From NCBI RefSeq assembly GCF_000306255.2, contig NZ_AKWY02000017.1, forward strand, positions 1 to 62,112: a stretch of 62,112 bases of DNA, in the 5' to 3' direction. A model generated the notes under the pieces. The model was given only the letters and a program-made list of their open reading frames with translations, ran no database searches and was not told the DNA's origin. Source of the DNA: Leptospira noguchii serovar Panama str. CZ214. GTDB taxonomy: Bacteria > Spirochaetota > Leptospiria > Leptospirales > Leptospiraceae. Each line of letters starts with the position of its first letter. Within the stretch, counting starts at the first letter, position 1. The position numbers were made by a program, and so were the translations under genes. Below are positions 19,390 to 37,554 of this stretch, one piece after another.

Positions 19390-19423
19390 ATTCAGCCTAT
19401 CTAATATTTTTCAATTTGATATT

Positions 19424-19454
<31 letters not shown>

Positions 19455-19691
19455 GAAAAATTCTTCGATCATTCTAAGATATTTCTAATTTGTGATCATT
19501 TTATTATATAGGATCACAAATTAGTTAAAATAAACCAATTGCCGATTTTACGTCCATTATATTTTTATAAAAATAATCTTCTTTTTAAGTTTATTGGAAA
19601 ATTTTCCTGTAATACTTTAAGGACTGTAATTCATTATGTTACTAAAATTCGAAAAAACTACTTCCTGAAGAATCAATCTCTGAAAAAAGAA

Positions 19692-19793
19692 TAGAGTTGT
19701 TGAAAAATTCCATAATTCAGATCAAAAAACTGCTTTAATTTACCGTTTCCATGAAACAGAAACTGATTGAGAATTAATTTTTCAACAACTCTA
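19692..19793 (+). repeat. ~100-bp palindromic repeat, near-consensus copy
   Basis: It begins TAGAGTTGTTGAAAAATT and ends AATTTTTCAACAACTCTA, an 18-bp perfect terminal inverted repeat. The interior carries CAGATCAA...ACTGCTTTAAT...CCGTTTCCATGAAACAGAAACTG. The internal GTTTC..GAAAC word adds a second small hairpin. This is one of the best preserved copies. Confidence 0.9.
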
Positions 19794-20630
19794 ATAAACT
19801 TGTAAAAGAAATTATTCAGTAATTTAGAAAACGATATTCTCAGATGACCAAATCTCACAAAATCAATGAAGATCTCTGTTTATTGTAATAAACATCTACC
19901 TGATCAAAAAGTATTTGTTTCGCTTCTTGAAATCTATAAAAGTAATTATATTCTATTTCTCTTTTTTGGAGAACCAAAGAAAAACTTTACGACCGCATTG
20001 TTTCAACAATTTCACTTTCTGCTATTGCTCATTGGAATTTTGTTACTGAGCAAATATTTTCGAGTTTCGTTCGAACAATAATTGCTTCTCGGGCCGAATG
20101 AAAAACTAAATTATTAGGAGGATTTTTGTATTCGATCGTTTTGGAAAATGGAGCAATCAAGGTTACCTGAAAAAAAGTGGTAAGCTTGGAACAAAAAACA
20201 GGACACGATAACGTTTATCAAACCTAAATTTGGAAAATGAAAATCTTATCACATCCTAAACAGCTTTCGATATAAATTAAAACTTTACGATGGATCGTAT
20301 AAGAAAATTAGCATATAATTATAAAATGTCTGGTTACGGCAAATTCATGATTTTATATGAAAAAAGAAGCGAATGAATCATAGGCGAATCTATTAACTCT
20401 ACTTAGAATTGAGCTTTGGACCAAAGAGAGTAGGTTTTACATATCTTCATCTTATTTAGTGTAAGTTCGTTGTAAGTTGGGAAGAAGAAAGGTCTTTTGC
20501 TCAAAGTGCCAGATTACATATTGAATCAAGCTTTCAGCAAAAAGGGGTAAAATATGGCATGTTGACGATCCATTTTCAGATAGCCTGTTGAATTAATTTC
20601 AGAAAATATAATGTGTGGAAAAATAGATAG

Positions 20631-20730
20631 TAGAGTTGTTGAAAAATTACATAGTAACAATCAATAAAACTGCTTCAATCGACCGTTTCTCTGAAACAGA
20701 AACTAAATGGCGATTCATTTTTCAACGATT
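20631..20730 (+). repeat. ~100-bp palindromic repeat, right end diverged
   Basis: It starts with a perfect TAGAGTTGTTGAAAAATT and keeps the interior (CAATAAAACTGCTTCAATCG, CCGTTTCTCTGAAACAGAAA). It ends TTTTTCAACGATTGACTTA, so the right terminal repeat has mutated. Confidence 0.85.
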
Positions 20731-20888
20731 GACTTAGAGGGAAATACGCCATCGAATTATAACGATGAAAACATTTCGAAAATCAGAATATTTTAAAGTT
20801 ATTAACAACCAAGTGAATTTCTAAGTTTGCTGTTCGTTTACTTTCTATAGATCGTGAGATTGGGTCCGGGTTTTTTTACAAAAAATTT

Positions 20889-20944
20889 CCCCGGAGAAGG
20901 GGTGAGCGGAGACTTTGGCTCCGCTCAGGGGAAGGCTTTCCCCT
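20889..20944. repeat. Three consecutive GC-rich hairpins
   Basis: Three back-to-back stem-loops sit in AT-rich DNA: CCCC-GGAGAA-GGGG (20889-20902), TGAGCGGAG-ACTTTGG-CTCCGCTCA (20903-20927, 9-bp perfect stem) and AGGGGAA-GGCT-TTCCCCT (20927-20944). The second and third share one base. They do not sit at a gene end, so a simple terminator role is unlikely. Confidence 0.75.
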
Positions 20945-21262
20945 TTCTGTATTCTGGATGGAACAAATGTTTTTGGTTGTAACTCAATCTAATTGGCTTT
21001 GATTTTCGGAAACATCAGCCAATTTTGAATATTATTCCTCGATTTAATTTTTGTGCGAGTCTCTATAATCTGAGGTTTGTTTTAAATGAGATTTTTAAAA
21101 GGAAATAGTAATCGTATTTAGTTAGTAAGGCAAATTGTAGTACTAATCGTGATTTTATATGTTTGCAATAATCACAGTATTTATAATTTTACGTAAGTGA
21201 ATGACTCTAGTAATAAAGCTGAAGCTGGAAAATACATTCGAAAGATATCAATCAAAAAAACG

Positions 21263-21269
21263 AAGAGGA
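21263..21269 (+). promoter_or_regulatory. Ribosome-binding site that fixes the start at 21276
   Basis: AAGAGGA lies 6 bases before the ATG at 21276. The longer frame from 21201 lacks such a site and would place 25 charged residues before the signal peptide, so 21276 is chosen. Confidence 0.7.
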
Positions 21270-21275
21270 AAAAAG

Positions 21276-21539
21276 ATGAGTAAGATAGTAAGTGTAGTCG
21301 TGATTTTAATATTCATGACGAGTTGCTTTACGATCGGTAAAGTAGGATATATGTCGCCTGCACCACATGACAAGGGTGAACTTTCGCAGGAAATACTTGG
21401 CGAAAAATGCGCCTTTGTTGTGACGAATATCTTGAACGATATGAATCGTAATTTGGCTAACAAAGGGAAATCTGATTTAACGAATGTAGGGTTGGAATTT
21501 ACACGTTTGAATTGTGTGCAAACAAGGAGTTTGAAATAA
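21276..21539 (+). CDS. Small lipoprotein, TRL-like
   Basis: The protein has 87 residues from the chosen start MSKIVSVVVILIF. The signal peptide ends MTSC, a good lipobox (Cys about 16). The mature part is short, contains KGELSQEILGEKCAFVVTN and NVGLEFTRLNCV, and has no known catalytic motif. Spacing and style resemble TRL-type small lipoproteins, as does its downstream partner, which starts one base after this stop. The two are likely co-expressed. Cellular role unknown. Confidence 0.75.
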   Translation: MSKIVSVVVILIFMTSCFTIGKVGYMSPAPHDKGELSQEILGEKCAFVVTNILNDMNRNLANKGKSDLTNVGLEFTRLNCVQTRSLK

Positions 21540-21540
21540 G

Positions 21541-21900
21541 ATGAGAAGTATGTTAAAATCGATAACTTTGTTTTTGTTTCTATTGTTAAGCGTAAATTGT
21601 TCATTCAACTGGGGTCAGTTTAAAAGATATTCTGTGGAAATACCTACCGATTTAGAAGTGGTTGGTAGCGGTACTCGCGTAAGCGGGAGTGATTGTATTT
21701 TTTTACCGACTCGTTGGTATGTAAATAGTATTGCCCAAGCTGTACGGGATGCTTTACAATCTGCTCCAGGTGCTACGGGCCTGCAAGACGTAGAAGTAAA
21801 GGCAAAATCGTATCAGTATATAATCATGGGTTGTATCGAGGTGGAAGGAACTCCAGTGAGGGAAGTTTCTACTGTGACAAAACCTACGAAGAAAAAATAA
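21541..21900 (+). CDS. Small lipoprotein paired with the preceding gene
   Basis: The protein has 119 residues. The signal peptide MRSMLKSITLFLFLLLSVNC ends at a probable lipid-modified Cys20. The mature domain contains VSGSDCIFLPTRWYVNSIAQ, a helix AQAVRDALQSAPGATGLQDV, a strand VEVKAKSYQYIIMGCIEVEG and a Lys-rich tail. This pattern, an A.......ALEKAPGA..L..V..K....Y...C..V.G core, is seen in small TRL-like bacterial lipoproteins. Both members of the pair have two non-lipobox cysteines in similar places, so they may be paralogues. Confidence 0.78.
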   Translation: MRSMLKSITLFLFLLLSVNCSFNWGQFKRYSVEIPTDLEVVGSGTRVSGSDCIFLPTRWYVNSIAQAVRDALQSAPGATGLQDVEVKAKSYQYIIMGCIEVEGTPVREVSTVTKPTKKK

Positions 21901-21972
21901 TTTATTTCTTTTGAAAACTAAAATTGGAAACGAGAAATAGATTAAAAAAATAGAATGTATTAGAGTGAGTTT

Positions 21973-22320
21973 TTGGAACCGAAGAAAGAAAAAATGGATG
22001 GATTCAAATTAGAGTCGAACAAAAAAGTAATAAATACACAGGCAGTTGCATATATGCTGACGAGATTTGCGAAAATAAAATCAAGTGCGTGTAGTACGAC
22101 AGTGACTAACGTTCTTATAGAGTTGGAGAAGGTAGCAGAGGCCGGGCTTTCTGCTTTTAGTAAAAAGTTTATCCAAAGTTATAAACTTGTTTGTGTTTTC
22201 TTCGGATTTGTTTGCTTTGTGTTGAGAGTTTCAAAAGATTTAGTTAAAATTGGAAATCGACTTATACAAATCGATAATTATATTTTTGCGTTGAGTTACG
22301 AAATAATATTTATAAAATAG
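21973..22320 (+). CDS. Doubtful hypothetical protein
   Basis: A 115-codon frame starts 72 bases after the small lipoprotein gene, with a GTGAG-type leader and a TTG-like start. The N-terminal half is helical and charged (FKLESNKKVINTQAVAYMLT). The C-terminal part is hydrophobic (LVCVFFGFVCFVLRV). The last codons run into the interspersed repeat that starts at 22301. It resembles nothing I know and may be a non-coding or decayed frame. Confidence 0.3.
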   Translation: MEPKKEKMDGFKLESNKKVINTQAVAYMLTRFAKIKSSACSTTVTNVLIELEKVAEAGLSAFSKKFIQSYKLVCVFFGFVCFVLRVSKDLVKIGNRLIQIDNYIFALSYEIIFIK

Positions 22321-22565
22321 AATATTCTAATGTTATTATCAAAATTTAGAACTAAATAGTAGAGTTGGATTACTCTAATGATAATCTTTGTCCAATTATT
22401 TTATGTTCCATTTAACATAAAAATCGTTTTTATATTAGAATTGTTGACAAATTTCATAGCTCAGCTTAACAAAATTGCTTTATCGACGGTTTTTATGAAA
22501 CAGAAATGGATGGAGAATTAATTTTTCAACTCTATTGAAATCTTATAAAAATTAGAAAAATGAAA
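22301..22565 (+). repeat. Interspersed sequence, 'filled' copy (partner of 694-880)
   Basis: It aligns with 694-880 on both sides of an inserted ~100-bp palindromic repeat (22436-22534). The left arm keeps AATAATATTTATAAAATAGA, TTTAGAACTAAATAGTAGA and TTTGTCCAATTATTTTATG. The right arm keeps CTTATAAAAATTAGAAAAAT. It is therefore an occupied version of the site left open at 694-880. Confidence 0.75.
22436..22534 (+). repeat. ~100-bp palindromic repeat inserted in the 22301-22565 sequence
   Basis: It begins TAGAATTGTTGACAAATTTC and ends AATTTTTCAACTCTA. The interior keeps TCATAGCTCAG, AAAATTGCTTTATCGACGGT and ATGAAACAGAAATGGATGGA. The ends have a few substitutions and a short deletion at the right. 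Confidence 0.85.
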
Positions 22566-22570
22566 ATCAT

Positions 22571-23108
22571 TATCTATTAACTTAATTCAGAATATAAAAC
22601 CAAGTTTTCAATGCTCAACATAACAAAAAAACGTAGTCTTTCGAAGTCGTTTTGGGGAATTTTGGCCATCATTTTTTAATAGCTTCGACAGAAGGATGTA
22701 GTGGAAATACTGAGTTAGAGCACGGTTTATCGAAGCGAAAGCGGAAAGAAATTGCCCTTTAACTAAGATTAAGATTTAGGTATGAACGTAAACACGAACT
22801 TTATGAACGAATTTGGCTTAGATTACAACTTTAAGAGTGGTGACTTACATAAGCGCAAGTTTTAATATATCAGCAATCAAAACGGACAATCGAACCTGTC
22901 GTTGTCTTACAACACATGAAATCTATTATAACTCTTTTTACGACTGAAAAGGAATTTAAAATTCTTTCTGATTTAAATGTTATCAGTGAAGGATATTCAG
23001 ATCAGCTTTCTCTGAAAAGGATGGACAGGATGTCTTTTGGTTGATTTTTGGAAAGTATCATCCAGAATCAACTTACTTGATTCAAAGAGTGCATAGGGGA
23101 TAACAAAC
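22571..23108. other. Non-coding gap before yebC
   Basis: Only short frames are present, such as a 42-codon frame from about 22917 without a family. There is no member of the listed repeats. The ribosome-binding site of yebC (AGGGGA, about 8 bases before the ATG) closes the stretch. Confidence 0.4.
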
Positions 23109-23858
<750 letters not shown>

Positions 23859-24482
23859 ATGACTTTTGAATTTTAGAGATATTGAAAAATGAATTCTCCA
23901 TTTCTGTTTGTTTTTATTGAAATGGGAATTAAAGTAGTTTTATTGATCTGAACTATTGAATTTTTCAATTACACTTTTTATCTCGTTTACGACTTTAGAT
24001 TTGAACGGGACGGTTTTTCAATTTTAAAGATGACGCCTCGGTATTTTTTCCGGAAATAAACTGAAAAAAATTCTGATTAAAAAATCTAATTTAGAAGTTG
24101 TACTGTAAGTTTTTATGAAAATGCAGTAGTTCCCACAGAATGTCTCTTAGGTGGGTTGTTTGTTTTTGGTAGGGTTAAGAAATGTAGAAAGTTTCTGAAA
24201 ATACCTGTTGTTTAAACTCAAAAACAAGGGTTGCGGTTTGATCTACAAACAGTGTAATATTTTATGAGCATTAGTAAATTAAAAATTTATTTTATAACAG
24301 TTCTTTTATGTTTAAAGTAAATATTATTACTTGGATGCATAAAAACAATACTATGGTAAGTTCGTTTCAAGATATAGAATCTGAGATCTCTTTCAAAAAA
24401 GCCAATGATCTTGCGTCAGACGCAATTGTTAAAAACTTCTGCATCTTTGTAAAATCGATCGTTAATTTTGGATATTATTTTC
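23859..24482. other. Gap between yebC and ruvC
   Basis: The gap contains a decayed palindromic repeat (23874-23974) and a GCAGTAGTTCCCACA word at 24123-24137. A 62-codon frame at 24308-24496 overlaps the ruvC start, has no family and is not accepted. No terminator was recognised. Confidence 0.45.
23874..23974 (-). repeat. ~100-bp palindromic repeat, decayed inverted copy
   Basis: It is recognised by AATGAATTCTCCATTTCTGT, AAAGTAGTTTTATTGATCTG and TTTTTCAATTACACTTTTT in inverse order. Both ends are mutated. Confidence 0.7.
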
Positions 24483-25010
24483 ATGCATCCGAATAATAAT
24501 TCTTTGAGAATTATCGGCATCGATCCAGGTTCGCATAGAGCTGGTTATGCGGTTTTAGAAAAAAAAGCTTCTAAAATCAAAATTTTAAATTATGGAACCG
24601 TAGAAGTTCCTTCCCGAACTCCTAGTCCTGATAATCTTTTGATATTACGGAAAGGACTTAGAGAAATTTTGGAAGAATTTAATCCTTCTATTGCTTCCGT
24701 GGAAGAAATGTTTTTTGCCAAAAATAAAAAAACTGCGTCTCGTGTATTCGAATCGAGAGGAGTTCTTTTAGTTACTTTAGCAGAAATGAATATTCAAGTT
24801 TTAGAACCTACCGTTTCTCAGATCAAAAAAGGAACGACTGGAAGTGGAACTGCGGATAAAAAACAGATTCGTCAGGCTTTAAAACTTCTTTTAAATGTCG
24901 ATTTGTTAAAAGGACACGACGATTCTTGGGACGCGATCGCTGCGGCTTATGTCGGACTTTCAATGACTTCTAGTCCTTTATTATCTAAACTTCTATTTGA
25001 GCGCTTATAG
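24483..25010 (+). CDS. ruvC: Holliday junction resolvase RuvC
   Basis: The protein has 175 residues with the full RuvC fold: [15 protein letters not shown] with catalytic Asp14, [10 protein letters not shown] with Glu74, the DNA-contact loop [17 protein letters not shown], and [14 protein letters not shown] with the two C-terminal acidic residues. It cuts Holliday junctions produced in recombination, working with RuvAB; neither ruvA nor ruvB is in the window. The ATG at 24483 is preferred over a TTG 15 bases upstream because it starts the usual short N-terminus. Confidence 0.95.
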   Translation: MHPNNNSLRIIGIDPGSHRAGYAVLEKKASKIKILNYGTVEVPSRTPSPDNLLILRKGLREILEEFNPSIASVEEMFFAKNKKTASRVFESRGVLLVTLAEMNIQVLEPTVSQIKKGTTGSGTADKKQIRQALKLLLNVDLLKGHDDSWDAIAAAYVGLSMTSSPLLSKLLFERL

Positions 25011-25307
25011 AAGTAAGACTGAGTTTAAGAGATGACTTAACGTGACGAAGTTGCAAAACCCAGCACGTTGCTATTAATTCTATTTGTAACGTAAGGCGAC
25101 ATGGAATTCAAACCCCGACTGTGGAGATATTCAGAGTTTGAGTTTTACAAAAATGATTCATCCTAAGGTTTTGGGACAGATTCTAAATTCAAACTTTTTT
25201 ATTCGACTTCATAAGTAATTAGCTTTTAGTTTTAAGGCTTTGGAGCGTCTTATTTTTAATAACCTAATTGTAGTTAGGTATTTAGCTGTTGATATTTATA
25301 GAAATAA

Positions 25308-25550
25308 CATGAGTCCGACGTAAGAAAATTAGGGGAATCTGGCTTACTGTAGACAGCCGAACCAGGTTCTCAATTCTGGTCAATAAATTGTATATAGGAA
25401 ACGTTATATAGTAATATTCTTTAGTTTTAATATAGAACGCGATCCATAGAGAGCGTTCTGCTGAGTTTAACGCGATTTGTCGAGCGACTCATAGGGAACG
25501 TGCATTGAGTTTTTCGCATCGATCCCTTTCGCGTTGATTCACGTTAAATT
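25308..25550 (+). repeat. AACGTGA-type interspersed repeat, long copy
   Basis: It runs from ATGAGTCCGACGTAAG through GGTCAATAAATTGTATATAG, GAAACGTTATATAGTAATA and GAACGCGATCCATAGAGAGC to CGCGTTGATTCACGTT. The outer ends are short inverted repeats of the form AACGTGA(A/G)TT. A close inverted relative lies at 35993-36201 and others at 26487, 39968 and 55133. Confidence 0.8.
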
Positions 25551-25569
25551 AAATAATATAAATTTTTAT

Positions 25570-25672
25570 TAGAGTTGTTGAAAAATTCCATAGTTCAGAT
25601 CAACAAAACTGCCTCAATCAATCGTTTCCATGAAACGAAAACTGTTGAAAAATTAATTTTTCAACAACTCTA
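25570..25672 (+). repeat. ~100-bp palindromic repeat, near-perfect copy
   Basis: The ends TAGAGTTGTTGAAAAATT and AATTTTTCAACAACTCTA are perfect inverted repeats. The interior has CATAGTTCAGATCAACAAAA and ATCGTTTCCATGAAACGAAA. Confidence 0.9.
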
Positions 25673-26486
25673 TACAAAGTCCTGTTTTGGTGCAAATACC
25701 GGGTGTTCTGTTATGAGTAGAAATTTAATCTTTTTGTTTTTGATTTTATGATGATCGTAAAACTGCGATTTCATATAGAATTTAATTTTTATTGACCTTG
25801 TAAATTGATTGGTATTTTAGCACAAATTCGTAGGGAAAATTCTTGGAAATAAAAAACTCAATGCAACGATTCTCTGAATGCCCTCTCCAGAGCGACTATT
25901 GAAGCTCAGCAGATGCTCTCTTTACGGATCGTTTTATGTCGTAACATAATAATTACTTTCGCATTGGTTACGCCAAACACACGTTGGGATTTCATACATT
26001 CTCATAAAGTTTTCCGAGAAATAAAAAATAAACTAAAACAAACTGATTTTGTTAAATTTGTTTCAAAATCTTAAATCAATGAAATGGCGGTAGTTCCCGC
26101 AGGTTATGTCGTTTTGATTATTGATAGTTTTTAACAATGATTTTTATTACTAAATTTTTGCAGTAGTTCCCACGTTTTGGGAAATGAAAGTAGTTTCTAA
26201 AGATCGCGGTGTGATCAATTTTAGGTAAAACTTAACTTAAGCTCGATGTAAGATTTTGTTCTACAAAGCCTAATTTTTCCGTAAAAAATAAAATGTGGAA
26301 GCTATCACAAATCCGAGTTTTAGCAGTTAAATTTTGAATAAACGTGGGAACTCATACGAACCGAGGTTATAAAAAGTGAGATTAAGGATTCATAATGTGA
26401 CAAAATCTGTGGGAACTACTATAAAACTTGGATTTTGCAGTAAAACTTTTGTTTTCCACGAGTTGGAATTAAAAAGAATCGTAAAA

Positions 26487-26650
26487 AACGTGAGTTCAAC
26501 GTAAAAAAATCGGTGCGAATCAGGCTTGTCATAGACAGTCGACTATATTCTCAATTCCGGTCAATAAATTGTATATAGGATACAATCCCTCTTTAGTTTG
26601 AAAAAGCGTTTTGTTGAGTTCTCTCACTAGTTACAACGAATTTACGTTAA
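26487..26650 (+). repeat. AACGTGA-type interspersed repeat, shorter copy
   Basis: It contains ACGTGAGTTCAACGTAA, CAATTCCGGTCAATAAATTG and TATATAGGATAC, and ends ACGAATTTACGTTAAA. It lacks the GAACGCGATCC block seen at 25308-25550. Confidence 0.75.
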
Positions 26651-26695
26651 AATAAAATTCGAAAGAACTCGTATAAAAAATTAAACAACTTAAAA

Positions 26696-29272
<2,577 letters not shown>

Positions 29273-29384
29273 AATATAGAATTGATAGATTGGATTTACA
29301 CTTCATTGGACGACTCGAATTTGTACTCAAAGCCGTCAATTGATGCTTGAAGGATAGGGCTTAACTAAAAACCTGTATTTTAAT

Positions 29385-32705
<3,321 letters not shown>

Positions 32706-32879
32706 GTTTTAATATTTTAGAATATTTAAATTTACTGATACCATTTTTGCTTTTTCTTTTTTAAGACAGATTCTTTATAGGAGTTTTCTAAACCTTTAAA
32801 TTAACGTGAGTTCGGTGTAAGGAATTCAGTTTTTGAATGTTTGTTTTAAAGCGAAAAAAATAAAAGTAAGTGTAAAAAC

Positions 32880-32978
32880 TCACATAAAATTTCATAGCTC
32901 AAGATTAACGAGACTGGTTCAATTGACCGTTTCCATCAAAGAGAAACTGATGTAGAATCAATTTTTTAACAACTCTAA
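32880..32978 (+). repeat. ~100-bp palindromic repeat, left end decayed
   Basis: It is recognised by TTTCATAGCTCAAGATTAAC, TTGACCGTTTCCATCAAAGA, GAAACTGATGTAGAATCAAT and TTTTTTAACAACTCTA. The right end abuts the stop codon of the minus-strand gene at 32983. An AACGTGAGTTCGGTGTAAG fragment lies just upstream, near 32802. Confidence 0.8.
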
Positions 32979-32982
32979 TATA

Positions 32983-34197
<1,215 letters not shown>

Positions 34198-34201
34198 GTG
34201 A

Positions 34202-34210
34202 CTACTCCTT
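34202..34210 (-). promoter_or_regulatory. Ribosome-binding site overlapping a stop codon, supports a TTG start
   Basis: AAGGAGTAG on the minus strand includes the TAG stop of the thioredoxin-fold gene and lies about 4 bases before TTG at 34197. It is the strongest Shine-Dalgarno match in the neighbourhood and argues for the TTG. Confidence 0.65.
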
Positions 34211-34753
34211 CCATTTTATAGAACATCCCATCGAGGGCATCTGATTGATAGGAGCGGGATTTCCTTTTACGAGTTGATGAACCGCATATTCTAATTCTTT
34301 TCTAGAAACTTGTTTTTCATTTTTCCAGTTGTCATCCATTCTTCCATGATAATACAATCTCTGTTCTCCATCATAGAGATAAATATCTGGAGTACACATC
34401 GCTTTTAGCTTTTTTGCAACTTCTTGACTTTCATCTACTAAGTAAGGAAAGGAAATTTCCCATTCTTTAATTTTTACAAGCATCATCTCGGGTGAATCAT
34501 CCGGATAATCGGGATGTATATTTGGATTGATTGCAACGGTTCGAACTCCGAGAGAAAGTATTTCTCCTGCAAAACGAATCAACCTCGGCCAAATTGCTTG
34601 TGCATAAGGACAATGATTACAAGTAACTATCAATAACAATCCAGTAGAACCGGACATTTGATCGGAAGAATAAGTTTTTCCGTTTGGATCGGCCAAGCGG
34701 AAAGTTGGAAGTAAGTTTCCCAATGGTATTTTTTCAGATTCAAGAAGTGACAT
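34202..34753 (-). CDS. Thioredoxin-fold (AhpC/TSA-like) protein with a CxxC motif
   Basis: The protein has 183 residues and a redoxin-type fold starting [20 protein letters not shown]. The motif [19 protein letters not shown] has Cys45 and Cys48 in a C-x-x-C arrangement. [20 protein letters not shown] holds the cis-proline region, where TP is conserved in the fold. The ending [12 protein letters not shown] is typical of the redoxin-like family in which the C-terminus reads GCSIKW. It is probably a cytoplasmic thiol-disulfide or peroxide-related enzyme; I see no signal peptide. The downstream gene is translationally close. Confidence 0.9.
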   Translation of the reverse strand: MSLLESEKIPLGNLLPTFRLADPNGKTYSSDQMSGSTGLLLIVTCNHCPYAQAIWPRLIRFAGEILSLGVRTVAINPNIHPDYPDDSPEMMLVKIKEWEISFPYLVDESQEVAKKLKAMCTPDIYLYDGEQRLYYHGRMDDNWKNEKQVSRKELEYAVHQLVKGNPAPINQMPSMGCSIKWKE

Positions 34754-35504
34754 GATTTTCGCCTTAAAATGAAATCCAGTTTATTTCATAAAATTATTTT
34801 TAACAGTAAATAATCCGTTTTTTTATGGAAAACTATTAAATACTTTCGAATATTTTTATTTTCCAATCGCAATCGTTTCTTTTTTTAAATCTTTCTAATA
34901 GACCGTCCATTTATGATTTGGTGTAAATTTTTATTATTGTTCTTGGGTTGTTTGAAAACGCTAATCATTCTTACTTCACGTATTTATAAATCAGTTAACA
35001 AATTTTTTACTTTTAATAACCTTTGAGGTGGTTCTATTTGATTTTTTCGAATTCTAATTTTCCAAATCACTTTTTTTAGTCTTCTTTTCTTATGAATTAA
35101 GATAGTTATTTTCTTTGGAATTGGACGATAAATTATTGGATCTTATATTTAAGCAATATGATAGAATATCAAAAATTCTGCCTCTAAACTTGAATTTGTA
35201 GCAAAATATTATATAGTGGTTCATAATCGATTTTATTTTTTATCAAAAAATTATTGAAACAATTTTTATTCTTTCGCGATTTTATTTTAAGATAATTTAT
35301 AAAGCTCGAAAAGATGGAATCTTACTCAAAATTATATAAAAGAGCCGGAAATTTTACTCTGAAACAGAATTTTGAAATAAAAATAGATCCTAATTTTTGT
35401 GTTGAATTTTCAAAATATACTTAAGTATAGCATAAAAAACTAAACTTTTTATTTCTACATGGACAGATGATAATGATCTTATGAGTTTTTTTAAAAATTT
35501 AGAA

Positions 35505-35601
35505 TAGAGTTATTGAAAAATTTCATAGTTCAGATTAAAAAACTGCGATTGTTTCCATAAAACAGAAAACCCGATGGAAAATTTATTTTTTAAAGATTCG
35601 A
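35505..35601 (+). repeat. ~100-bp palindromic repeat, diverged copy
   Basis: It starts TAGAGTTATTGAAAAATTTC and keeps CATAGTTCAGATTAAAAAAC, GTTTCCATAAAACAGAAAAC and GATGGAAAATTTATTTTTTA. It lacks the CAATCGACC block and has lost the right terminal repeat. Confidence 0.75.
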
Positions 35602-35851
35602 ATGGTTTAACTTTCTTATGATGTAATTGTCCTTGACTTGCTAAAGAACTTGAGTGACTCGTAAACTAACGAGAAAAGGATCGATGCCAGGAAACTCAGC
35701 AGAATGCTCTTTCAAACTCAGCGTCTCACAATTGAAGAGGATTTTAGAATCAACGCACATTTTTCAAGTGTTCCGACAAGAATGAGTCTTTTTACTTGCA
35801 AAAAGTATGTTTTTCTGATAGAGGAAAGTCTCTCGAACCTTTCCACCTCCC

Positions 35852-35879
35852 ACCCCACCACCCAAAATTAGGGTGGGGT
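35852..35879. repeat. GC-rich hairpin in AT-rich intergenic DNA
   Basis: The arms ACCCCACC and GGTGGGGT form an 8-bp perfect stem around a 12-base loop. It is preceded by pyrimidine-rich TTTCCACCTCCC. No gene ends nearby, so a terminator is not obvious. Confidence 0.6.
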
Positions 35880-35992
35880 AAGTTTTACAGAAGAGTTGTC
35901 GTAATTCCGACAGATTTATATTGAGATCTAAATGTTTGTGGGTAAGGTTATGGCTCTTTCAAACTCAGCGTCTCGCTTCTGGAAACCAATAC

Positions 35993-36201
35993 ATCGCTCC
36001 CTATGAGTCGCTCAGCAGAACGCTCTCTATGGATCGCGTTAAACTCAGCAGAACGCTCTCTATGGATCGCGTTCTATATTAAAACTAAAGAATATTATTA
36101 TATAAAATTTTCTGTATGCAATTTATTGACCAGAGCCCGGTCCGGCTGCCTGTGGCAAGCCGGATTCACCAAGATTTTCTTATGTCGAACTCACGTTAAA
36201 C
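35993..36201 (-). repeat. AACGTGA-type interspersed repeat, inverted copy
   Basis: Read on the minus strand it gives AACGTGAGTTCGACATAAG, GAATCCGGCTTGCCACAGGC, GGTCAATAAATTGCATACAG, then a TTTAGTTTTAATATAGAACG block and GCGATCCATAGAGAGCG. It matches 25308-25550 closely over the second half. Confidence 0.8.
36011..36073. repeat. 33-bp tandem duplication inside an interspersed repeat
   Basis: CTCAGCAGAACGCTCTCTAT plus GGATCGCGTT occurs at 36011-36040 and again, identically, at 36044-36073, separated by AAA. The period is 33 bases. The related copy at 25308-25550 has one unit only. Confidence 0.9.
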
Positions 36202-36327
36202 GATGGTGCGGACTGGAATCTTATTTCCGAACATTAGACATTCGATGATTGGACTCACCGTAAAGAAATTCACTCTGGGTTGGGCAAATCAAAATGAGAA
36301 TGTATGTTTGACGTGGGACTTTCACTT

Positions 36328-37537
<1,210 letters not shown>

Positions 37538-37554
<17 letters not shown>

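Larger units (their letters stand above)
25011..26695. other. 1.7-kb repeat cluster between ruvC and the sulfatase-fold gene
   Basis: No gene is supported. In order the stretch holds a solitary CTGTCCCAAAA-type element end near 25175-25190, an AACGTGA-type repeat (25308-25550) and a near-perfect palindromic ~100-bp repeat (25570-25672). It also carries GTAGTTCCC(A/G)C words at about 26087 and 26160 with inverted ones near 26342 and 26408, and a second AACGTGA-type repeat (26487-26650). This looks like a landing ground for small elements. Confidence 0.6.
34754..36327. other. 1.6-kb AT-rich region with repeats
   Basis: 34,754-35,500 is very AT-rich with no gene or clear repeat. From 35,505 onward come a palindromic repeat, a GC-rich hairpin (35852-35879), a pair of 22-bp direct repeats (GCTCTTTCAAACTCAGCGTC at about 35706 and 35953), a 33-bp tandem duplication and an inverted AACGTGA-type repeat. 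The 81-codon frame at 36003-36248 lies within the repeat and is not a gene. Confidence 0.6.

Noticed and set aside
24308..24496. 62-codon frame overlapping ruvC
   Set aside because: It overlaps the ruvC start in another frame, with no family and no plausible ribosome-binding site.
36003..36248. 81-codon frame with repeated NSAERSLWIA words
   Set aside because: The repetition comes from the 33-bp DNA tandem within an interspersed repeat; it is not a repeat protein.
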